Assembly: GCA_002423665.1 (NCBI GenBank)
Contig: DINJ01000251.1
Coordinates: 1 to 5,995 of the forward strand
From: Bacteroidetes bacterium UBA5543
Lineage (GTDB): Bacteria > Bacteroidota > Bacteroidia > Chitinophagales > Chitinophagaceae
Length of the DNA: 5,995 nt
Direction of reading: 5' to 3'
The number at the start of each line of letters is the position of its first letter. Positions within the stretch are counted from its first letter, which is position 1. The notes beneath the pieces were generated by a model that worked only from the letters and a program-made list of their open reading frames with translations, searched no databases and was not told the origin of the DNA. Shown here one piece after another: positions 1 to 5,187 of the stretch. The position numbers and the translations under genes were made by a program.

Positions 1-189
1 GATATAGAGGAAGCCCTGAACTGCGCCAATGCTATAGGCGATGACAGGCTGCAAAAACAGGCACAGGGTTATGTGGTTCCCGATGCCTTTACACACGGCA
101 CATCGGAGCAGCGGATGAAGTGGTTTTATAAGGGATATACCACGGGAGATATCAGCCAGGGAGACACTTACGGGGCGGAGGATTTGTAG
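1..189 (+). CDS. YpfJ-type putative neutral zinc metallopeptidase, C-terminal fragment
   Basis: The 5' end lies outside the window; the last 62 codons are visible in frame 1 and end at TAG 187-189. The fragment contains the highly characteristic C-terminal signature of the YpfJ / KPN_02809 family (Pfam Zn_peptidase, PF04228): a [11 protein letters not shown] segment (residues 18-28 of the fragment), then [14 protein letters not shown] (30-43), then W45-F46 and G49, and a GDISQGDT tail (54-61). Family members are predicted zinc-dependent peptidases, usually with an N-terminal membrane segment and an HExxH motif; both would lie upstream and cannot be checked here. As I recall the family, the end usually reads close to CNTF; here the cysteine position is glycine and the protein runs on to GAEDL. 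The physiological substrate of the family is unknown to me. The family call is firm; the enzymatic role is inferred from the family only. Confidence 0.85.
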   Translation, partial: DIEEALNCANAIGDDRLQKQAQGYVVPDAFTHGTSEQRMKWFYKGYTTGDISQGDTYGAEDL

Positions 190-237
190 TTGTTCCCTCC
201 GTCAACTTTCCACTTTTTTAGTAGTGCTTCTATTCTT

Positions 238-245
238 TACCTTTG
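238..245 (+). promoter_or_regulatory. Bacteroidota -7 promoter element for ftcD
   Basis: TACCTTTG is an exact match to the Bacteroidota primary-sigma -7 consensus TAnnTTTG. Transcription would start about 5 bases after the final G (near 250), giving a leader of roughly 20 bases to ATG 270. A clear TTG at the -33 position is not visible; a T-run lies at 214-219. The element contains the TTG at 243, so that TTG would not be in the mRNA, which argues for ATG 270 as the ftcD start. Confidence 0.6.
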
Positions 246-269
246 CACCCAAACTACTTAAAAACAGTC

Positions 270-1958
270 ATGAAGGATTTCAGCAATGCCATTATAGAGT
301 GCGTACCCAACTTCAGCGAAGGGTGCAATATGGATATCATCAAACAGATAACTGACGAGGTTGAAAAAGTGGAGGGCGCTACCCTGCTGGATGTTGACCC
401 CGGTAAGGCCACCAACCGCACCGTAGTGACTTTTGTAGGTAATCCTGAAGCTGTAATAGAAGCTGCTTTTCAAGCTATAAAAAAGGCCGGTGAACTGATA
501 GATATGCGTAACCATACAGGTGAACATCCGCGTATAGGAGCGACTGACGTTTGCCCGCTGATACCCATATCGGGTATCACAATGGAAGAAACGGTACAGT
601 TTGCCAAAAAACTGGGAAAACGTGTAGGTGAAGAACTGGGCATACCCGTGTACCTGTATGAATATGCAGCGGGTGCTGACTACCGCCGCAACCTGGCCGA
701 TATACGCAGTGGCGAATATGAAGGTATAGCTGATAAGATAACCAAGGCTGACTGGAAGCCGGACTACGGCCCGGCGCAATTCAATGCGAAGAGCGGGAAT
801 ACAGCTATAGGTGTGCGCGAATTCCTGATAGCATATAATGTGAACCTGAACACCACCTCTACCCGCCGTGCTAATGCAGTGGCGTTTGACGTGCGTGAAA
901 AAGGCCGTACGAAGAAAGACGAAAAAGGTAAACCCGCGAAAGACGCCAATGGCGAACTGGTATGGGAGCCCGGCCTGCTGAAAAACGTAAAAGGTATAGG
1001 TTGGTATATAGAAGAATATGGCATAGCCCAGATATCTATGAACCTGACCAATATGAACGTCACTCCCCTGCACGTGGCATTTGATACAGTATGCGAACGT
1101 GCTACTGCACGTGGCCTGCGTGTAACGGGTAGCGAACTGGTGGGATTGGTACCGTTGCAGGCAATGGTAGAAGCAGGTAAGTTCTTCCTGAGGAAACAGC
1201 AACGCAGCGTGGGTGTAGGTGATGCAGAGTTGGTGAGGATAGCTATCAAATCGATGGGGCTGGATGAGTTGGGCCCCTTTGACCCTCAGAAGAAAATAAT
1301 AGAATACGCCATGCAGAACGCCAACGCTAAAAAGCTGGTGGGCATGACGCTGGATAAGTTTGCATTGGAAACGGCCAGCGAAAGCCCCGCACCGGGCGGT
1401 GGCTCCATAGCTGCTTACTGCGGTGCACTGGGCGCTGCCCTTGGTACGATGGTTGCCAACCTTTCTTCTCATAAAAAAGGATGGGACGAGCGCTGGGAAG
1501 AGTTCAGCAACTACGCCGAGCAGGGACAGGAAATGGTAAAAGAGATGCTGCACCTGGTAGATGAAGACACTAATGCATTCAACCAAATCATGGCGGCATT
1601 CGGATTGCCCAAAGGCAACGATGCTGAGAAAGCAGCACGCAAGGCAGCTATTGAAGCTGCTACTATCAACGCAATCAAAGTGCCGTACCGCACTATGGAA
1701 CTGGCCTATCAATCATTTGATCTGGCAAAGGCAATGGCGGAAATTGGCAACCCCAACAGTGTGAGCGATGCGGGCGTAGGTGCGTTGTGTGCAAGGGCGG
1801 CTGTAAAAGGCGCTTACCTGAACGTGATTATCAACGCGCAAGACCTGAAAGACAATGCAGAAGTGAAAGTACTGGTAGAAAACGCCAGGCTGATGAACGA
1901 AGGTGCCGACCGCATGGAGCAAGAGATATGGGCGATAGTGAACGGGAAGATTAAGTAG
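270..1958 (+). CDS. ftcD: Bifunctional glutamate formimidoyltransferase / formimidotetrahydrofolate cyclodeaminase
   Basis: This 562-residue cytoplasmic enzyme moves the formimino group of N-formimino-glutamate, the end product of histidine breakdown, to tetrahydrofolate, then deaminates it to 5,10-methenyl-THF with release of ammonia. The N-terminal transferase subdomain (about 6-183) has the ECVPNFSEG opening, LLDVDPG and GEHPRIGATDVCP; H86 aligns with the catalytic His82 of mammalian FTCD. The second transferase subdomain (about 184-331) contains GIGWY, a TPLH motif and SELVGLVPL. A linker with IIEYA leads to the cyclodeaminase domain (about 360-560), with the PAPGGGS loop at 373-379 and SDAGVGA at 499-505. 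Length is close to the mammalian enzyme. Relative to human FTCD there is a charged insertion of about 16 residues around 212-234. ATG 270 is preferred over an in-frame TTG at 243 because that TTG lies inside the -7 element and the protein already starts like its homologues. No other hut gene is in the window. Confidence 0.95.
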   Translation: MKDFSNAIIECVPNFSEGCNMDIIKQITDEVEKVEGATLLDVDPGKATNRTVVTFVGNPEAVIEAAFQAIKKAGELIDMRNHTGEHPRIGATDVCPLIPISGITMEETVQFAKKLGKRVGEELGIPVYLYEYAAGADYRRNLADIRSGEYEGIADKITKADWKPDYGPAQFNAKSGNTAIGVREFLIAYNVNLNTTSTRRANAVAFDVREKGRTKKDEKGKPAKDANGELVWEPGLLKNVKGIGWYIEEYGIAQISMNLTNMNVTPLHVAFDTVCERATARGLRVTGSELVGLVPLQAMVEAGKFFLRKQQRSVGVGDAELVRIAIKSMGLDELGPFDPQKKIIEYAMQNANAKKLVGMTLDKFALETASESPAPGGGSIAAYCGALGAALGTMVANLSSHKKGWDERWEEFSNYAEQGQEMVKEMLHLVDEDTNAFNQIMAAFGLPKGNDAEKAARKAAIEAATINAIKVPYRTMELAYQSFDLAKAMAEIGNPNSVSDAGVGALCARAAVKGAYLNVIINAQDLKDNAEVKVLVENARLMNEGADRMEQEIWAIVNGKIK

Positions 1959-2014
1959 GCTTTCAAATTTTTTTTCAGAAAAGTTAAAACCATAACAGAA
2001 AACAACTCGTAGAT

Positions 2015-2041
2015 ACATCTGAAACCAAAAAAATCAGATGT
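2015..2041 (+). promoter_or_regulatory. Hairpin immediately upstream of the CHRD gene start codon
   Basis: A perfect 8-bp inverted repeat, ACATCTGA at 2015-2022 and TCAGATGT at 2034-2041, encloses an 11-base loop rich in A (AACCAAAAAAA). The 3' arm ends one base before ATG 2043. In RNA it would fold at the ribosome-loading site and either mask the start or present the A-rich loop. The left arm also overlaps TACATCTG (2014-2021), one mismatch from the -7 consensus TAnnTTTG, so the symmetry could instead be a DNA operator or chance overlap with a promoter. The sequence is certain; the function is not. Confidence 0.45.
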
Positions 2042-2042
2042 T

Positions 2043-3887
2043 ATGAGAAGTTATACGAAACTGTTATGTACAGCTGTTACAGCATTGTTTGCGCTGCAGG
2101 CGCAGGCCGACCATTTATCGGGCAAATACCTGTTTGCTGCCAGGATGAACGGCGGACAGGAAGTGCCTGCTGTAACCACCAATGCACTGGGACTGGCTAC
2201 GTTTTACCTGAATGACACAAGAGATACGCTATGTGTAGAGATGACGGCTACCGGGCTGAGCGGTGCTATTACCGGTATACATATACACGAGGGCGCTATG
2301 GGTGCCAATGGTGGTGTAGTAGCTGATATGATGCCCTACCTGAGCGGCAACCGGCTGAAAGGAACTATTACAGGCTCTACTCTTTCTTCTTCGTTTATCG
2401 CTAAAATGTTCAACGGGCAGTTTTACCTGAACGTGCATACAGCAGCGAATGCCGGTGGAGAGATAAGGGGACAGATATTACCCGAAGAAGACAAGGCGAT
2501 GGCGGTAGTTATCAATGGTGCTAATGAAGTACCTGCGGTAATGACCAACGCCAGCGGCTTAGGCTTTTTTATGTTGCAGAAGCACCAGGGCAAGTTGCAC
2601 TTTAATATAGTGGCAGAAGGACTGAGTGGCGCTATAACGGGAGCTCACCTGCACAAAGCAGTAGCAGGAGCCAATGGTGGTGTTGTGCAGGATTTGAGTA
2701 CATTCATCATGGGTGACCGTATCATGGGTAGTGTAGACCCTTCAACATATCTTTCCGCACTAACGGGTGACAGCCTGTATATCAATATACATACGGCAGC
2801 TAATCCGAATGGAGAAATACGCGGCCAACTCGTGATGCAGCCTTACCTGCATTTTGATGCTATGCTGGACACGGCGCAGGAAACCACACCTGTAACGGGT
2901 ACAGGTATGGAAATGGGTAATGCTGTTATGCGCCTGAACTATACATTTGATACGCTGTGGTATAATGCACAAGTGAATGGACTGAGTGGCGCCATTACAG
3001 GTGCACACTTTCACCTGGGAGGACTGAATGCAAGCGGTGGTGTTGTAGTGGGTATCCCATCTATCGATATCAATGGCAATGTGATATCAGGTATGCTTAC
3101 AGGTTCCGCCATTACTGATAGCTTCCTGCGCCATATGCTGGAGGGCAATATATACCTGAATATACACACTGCTGCCAACCCTAATGGTGAAGTGCGTGGC
3201 CAGGTGTACCGCACTTTCCGTGAGGGATATACATTCCATATCAATGGCGCTCAGCAATCGCCCATGGTTAGTTCCAATGCATCGGGTACGGGTATGGTAT
3301 CTATAGACCGCGGGCAGACCAATGCACATTATATGATGGTGGTGGATGCACTGACAGGCTATACAGCAGCTCACTTCCACAACAATGTAGCAGGACAAAA
3401 CGGTGGTGTGTTATACGACCTGAGCAGCAAATACAGCGATGGCGGCATATTCGGCTACTGGCTGGATAATGAACCTACAACACCGTTCAGTACGGCTATG
3501 TCTAACAAATTCCGCAAAGACAGCGTATATGTAAACTTCCACACGATGGCGAACGCTAATGGAGAAATAAGGGGCAATACATCGAGAATGCTGTGTACGA
3601 TGATACCACAAAGCGTGGGCAACCTGGGCGGAGTAGATGTCATTACTGAGCTATACCCTAACCCGGCATATAACAGCGCTACACTAGACATCAGCGCATC
3701 AGCAAAAACAAATACCACTATACTGCTATACGATGTAATGGGCAGGCTGGTATGGTCAACTGAAAAAACACTGGCATACGGCAACAGCCGTGTACAGATA
3801 CCGCTGGATAATCTGACAGCAGGTATGTACTCGGTGCAAATAAGGAGCAATACAGGACAGGTATCCCTGAAACTGATTAAACAATAA
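2043..3887 (+). CDS. Secreted four-CHRD-domain protein with T9SS type A sorting domain
   Basis: This 614-residue protein is predicted to be exported and then carried to the cell surface or medium by the type IX secretion system. Residues 1-22 form a typical Sec signal peptide (basic MRSYTK, hydrophobic core, AQA before D23). Four tandem CHRD domains (Pfam PF07452, named after chordin) follow at about 26-146, 152-265, 268-389 and 396-512. Each has an HxH motif near the middle and ends in a HTAANxxGEIRG-like motif. Residues 536-614 are a T9SS type A sorting domain: ELYPNPA at the start, LLYDVMGRLVW in the middle, the LTAGMYSVQI strand, and a terminal SLKLIKQ. There is no transmembrane segment after the signal peptide. 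CHRD function in bacteria is poorly understood; adhesion, matrix binding or metal binding are possibilities only. ATG 2043 follows a hairpin and lacks a Shine-Dalgarno sequence. The domain calls are firm; the role is unknown. Confidence 0.93.
   Translation: MRSYTKLLCTAVTALFALQAQADHLSGKYLFAARMNGGQEVPAVTTNALGLATFYLNDTRDTLCVEMTATGLSGAITGIHIHEGAMGANGGVVADMMPYLSGNRLKGTITGSTLSSSFIAKMFNGQFYLNVHTAANAGGEIRGQILPEEDKAMAVVINGANEVPAVMTNASGLGFFMLQKHQGKLHFNIVAEGLSGAITGAHLHKAVAGANGGVVQDLSTFIMGDRIMGSVDPSTYLSALTGDSLYINIHTAANPNGEIRGQLVMQPYLHFDAMLDTAQETTPVTGTGMEMGNAVMRLNYTFDTLWYNAQVNGLSGAITGAHFHLGGLNASGGVVVGIPSIDINGNVISGMLTGSAITDSFLRHMLEGNIYLNIHTAANPNGEVRGQVYRTFREGYTFHINGAQQSPMVSSNASGTGMVSIDRGQTNAHYMMVVDALTGYTAAHFHNNVAGQNGGVLYDLSSKYSDGGIFGYWLDNEPTTPFSTAMSNKFRKDSVYVNFHTMANANGEIRGNTSRMLCTMIPQSVGNLGGVDVITELYPNPAYNSATLDISASAKTNTTILLYDVMGRLVWSTEKTLAYGNSRVQIPLDNLTAGMYSVQIRSNTGQVSLKLIKQ
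2118..3578 (+). repeat. Four tandem CHRD-encoding repeats (about 340-365 bp each)
   Basis: Copies lie at about 2118-2480, 2496-2837, 2844-3209 and 3228-3578, within one gene. Copies 1-3 share GLSGAITG before the HxH motif; copy 4 has LTGYTA instead and is the most divergent. The terminal motif is HTAANAGGEIRGQ, HTAANPNGEIRGQ, HTAANPNGEVRGQ and HTMANANGEIRGN in order. At the DNA level only short exact stretches persist (for example GGACTGAGTGGCGC at 2619-2632 and 2979-2992), so the duplications are old and kept by protein-level selection rather than recent slippage. Confidence 0.9.
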
Positions 3888-3898
3888 GGGATAAGGGT

Positions 3899-3918
3899 AA
3901 ACACAGGGGGTGTTTTTT
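3899..3918 (+). terminator. Weak intrinsic terminator after the CHRD gene
   Basis: AAACAC (3899-3904) pairs with GTGTTT (3910-3915) around the loop AGGGG, followed by three more T (3916-3918). The 6-bp stem is A/T-rich, so it would be weak alone. It sits 11 bases after the stop codon and just before a stronger stem-loop. Confidence 0.4.
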
Positions 3919-3927
3919 GATTACAAC

Positions 3928-3955
3928 AGGCCGCAGTATCCACTGCGGCTTTGTT
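3928..3955 (+). terminator. Stem-loop terminator after the CHRD gene
   Basis: GCCGCAGT (3930-3937) pairs perfectly with ACTGCGGC (3942-3949) around the loop ATCC, extended by a G-U and an A-U pair (3928-3929 with 3950-3951). The following tract, TTTGTT, is a short T-tail interrupted by G. It probably ends the CHRD transcript in tandem with the hairpin just upstream. Confidence 0.65.
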
Positions 3956-3987
3956 ATATGTAAATCAGTAATAACTATAAATAGCTG

Positions 3988-4018
3988 TTGGGCTACAGGC
4001 GGGTAAATCGTAACTTTG
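3988..4018 (+). promoter_or_regulatory. Bacteroidota promoter for the bacilliredoxin gene
   Basis: TTG at 3988-3990 (-33 element) and TAACTTTG at 4011-4018 (exact match to -7 TAnnTTTG) are 20 bases apart, within the usual spacing for Bacteroidota primary-sigma promoters. The predicted start near 4023 leaves a leader of about 14 bases to ATG 4037, with no Shine-Dalgarno sequence. This is the best promoter in the window. Confidence 0.75.
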
Positions 4019-4036
4019 CAGTCACAATTATAGATT

Positions 4037-4453
4037 ATGTATCCTACAGAAATAGTGGCCCCAATGAAGGCCGAAGTGACTGATAATGGTTTTAAAGAAC
4101 TGCTGACCCCCGAAGATGTAGATAATGCGTTGGAGCAACCCGGTACCGCATTGTTGTTCATCAATTCAGTATGCGGATGTTCGGCAGGCACAGCACGCCC
4201 CGGTGTGATTATGGCAGTGAAAAACGCTGCCAAAGTGCCCGACCAGGTGCTGACCAGCTTTGCCGGTTATGACACCGCAGCAGTACAACAGGCGCGTACT
4301 TATTTGCTGCCTTACCCCCCGTCTTCTCCCTGCATAGCATTGCTGAAAGACGGACAGGTAGTGCATATGATAGAACGCCATAATATAGAAGGCCGCCCGG
4401 CGCAAATGATTGCCGCCAACCTGATGCAGGCTTTCGAAACGCATTGCAACTAA
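4037..4453 (+). CDS. BrxA/BrxB-family bacilliredoxin
   Basis: This 138-residue cytoplasmic protein belongs to the BrxA/BrxB (formerly YphP/YqiW, DUF1094) family of thioredoxin-fold proteins. The Bacillus members remove bacillithiol from S-bacillithiolated proteins after oxidative stress. Visible hallmarks are the MYPTEIVAPM start, the NSVCGCSAG active-site segment with CGC at 46-48 (a CxC motif in place of the thioredoxin CxxC), the YPPSSP loop at 93-98 that should carry the cis-proline, KDGQVVHMIERH at 104-115 and a C-terminal HC (136-137). Length matches the family at about 140 residues. C99, directly after P98, is usually serine in homologues as I recall them, so it is a possible extra redox residue. 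The gene has its own promoter and a strong terminator, so it is probably monocistronic. Whether this organism makes bacillithiol cannot be judged here; the CxC motif could also act on another thiol. BrxA and BrxB cannot be separated by eye, so I give no symbol. Confidence 0.93.
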   Translation: MYPTEIVAPMKAEVTDNGFKELLTPEDVDNALEQPGTALLFINSVCGCSAGTARPGVIMAVKNAAKVPDQVLTSFAGYDTAAVQQARTYLLPYPPSSPCIALLKDGQVVHMIERHNIEGRPAQMIAANLMQAFETHCN

Positions 4454-4470
4454 TTGTAAAAGTTTATCAT

Positions 4471-4507
4471 AAAAAGAGGTGTACGGTTTCGTACACCTCT
4501 TTTTTTA
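4471..4507 (+). terminator. Strong intrinsic terminator after the bacilliredoxin gene
   Basis: AAAAAGAGGTGTACG (4471-4485) pairs perfectly with CGTACACCTCTTTTT (4490-4504) around the loop GTTT. The core GAGGTGTACG stem is 10 bp, and the T-run extends to about 4506. The A-run before and T-run after the stem let it work in both directions, but no converging gene is present. It separates gmk from the upstream gene. Confidence 0.95.
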
Positions 4508-4570
4508 CACCCTATAATTCGCAATACAGTAATAATTTCGTTTTTTCGTGTTCCCATTCAGCATACAACT

Positions 4571-5143
4571 TTGGACGCAGGAAAGATAATCATAGTAACA
4601 GCCCCATCGGGCTCGGGCAAAACCACATTGGTAAAACGCATGTTGGCGGCTTATCCCAAGCTGGCATTTTCCATATCCGCATGTACACGCACACCGAGGC
4701 CTAACGAGCAACATGGTAAGGATTACTATTTCTTTACTGAAGAAGAGTTCAAAAAGCTGATAGAGGAAGACGCCTTTGTAGAATGGGAGATGGTGTACAC
4801 CGGCAAATACTACGGCACATTGAAATCGGAAATGGAGCGAATATGGGGCAACGGACAAGCCCCCTTGGTAGATATTGATGTACACGGTGCTATAGCGCTG
4901 CAGAACAAATACCCGGACAATTCGCTGAGCCTGTTTATACAAGCACCGTCGATGGAAGAATTACGCCACAGGCTGGAAAAACGCGGGACTGAAACTCCTG
5001 ATAGCCTTGAAGAACGCCTGAAAAAAGCAGAACTGGAAATAGCGTACGCCCCACAGTTTGACGCGGTAATCATCAACGATGACCTGGACAAGGCCACACA
5101 GGAACTGGTAGACACTATTGACGATTTCCTTTCAGAAGACTAA
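4571..5143 (+). CDS. gmk: Guanylate kinase
   Basis: This 190-residue cytoplasmic enzyme phosphorylates GMP to GDP with ATP, an essential step in guanine nucleotide synthesis. The Walker A loop is APSGSGKTT at 11-19. The GMP-binding stretch SISACTRTPRPNEQHGKDYYF at 34-54 holds the S36, R40, R43 and Y52 positions typical of the family. EWEMVYTGKYYGT at 71-83 and DIDVHGA at 101-107 follow (usually DIDVQGA, so H105 replaces the common Gln). The lid-like KRGTETPDSLEERL is at 137-150 and INDDLDKA at 168-175. Length fits bacterial Gmk (about 190-205). The start is set at TTG 4571: the stretch between the terminator and this point has no ATG in any frame, no in-frame GTG, and homologues begin a few residues before GKIIIVTAPSG. 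In many Bacteroidota gmk sits with yicC and nadD; here it lies between a bacilliredoxin gene and a CNNM gene. The product call is firm; the start is less certain. Confidence 0.95.
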   Translation: MDAGKIIIVTAPSGSGKTTLVKRMLAAYPKLAFSISACTRTPRPNEQHGKDYYFFTEEEFKKLIEEDAFVEWEMVYTGKYYGTLKSEMERIWGNGQAPLVDIDVHGAIALQNKYPDNSLSLFIQAPSMEELRHRLEKRGTETPDSLEERLKKAELEIAYAPQFDAVIINDDLDKATQELVDTIDDFLSED

Positions 5144-5174
5144 GGCATTATACGTTATCGCTTTATTCCGTATC

Positions 5175-5182
5175 TTTATTTG
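5175..5182 (+). promoter_or_regulatory. Possible -7 element for the CNNM gene
   Basis: TTTATTTG matches TAnnTTTG except at the second base and is followed by CA, as the two better promoters in this window are. The predicted start would fall at or next to ATG 5188, giving an almost leaderless mRNA. No TTG is seen at the right distance upstream (TTA at 5155-5157 is the nearest). The alternative is read-through from gmk, 44 bases away. Confidence 0.3.
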
Positions 5183-5187
5183 CATAT

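Noticed and set aside
188..220. Short inverted repeat AGTTG/CAACT (188-192 and 203-207) followed by a T-run, as a terminator for the ypfJ-like gene
   Set aside because: The stem has only 5 bp with a 10-base loop, and the T-run starts several bases later. It is too weak to call.
258..1712. Long open frame (484 codons) on the - strand, antisense to ftcD
   Set aside because: The predicted product is rich in Cys, His, Phe and Tyr with no recognisable domain, and it lies wholly inside a confidently identified gene. This is the usual appearance of a shadow frame.
1959..1980. Run of eight T (1968-1975) just after the ftcD stop codon, as a terminator
   Set aside because: No stable GC-containing hairpin precedes it; the possible pairs are short and A/T-rich.
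2118..3578. The CHRD repeats as a recent tandem duplication or slippage-prone minisatellite
   Set aside because: Exact DNA matches between copies are at most about 14 bases, and copy 4 is clearly diverged, so the duplications are old and maintained at protein level.
4513..4518. TATAAT, resembling a classical sigma-70 -10 box, upstream of gmk
   Set aside because: Bacteroidota primary promoters use TAnnTTTG, no TTGACA-like partner lies 17 bases upstream, and the region overlaps the end of the terminator. Probably chance in A/T-rich DNA.
4444..4704. Open frame of 86 codons on the + strand overlapping the terminator and the start of gmk
   Set aside because: It reads through the terminator hairpin and the gmk coding region in another frame and shows no recognisable protein features.
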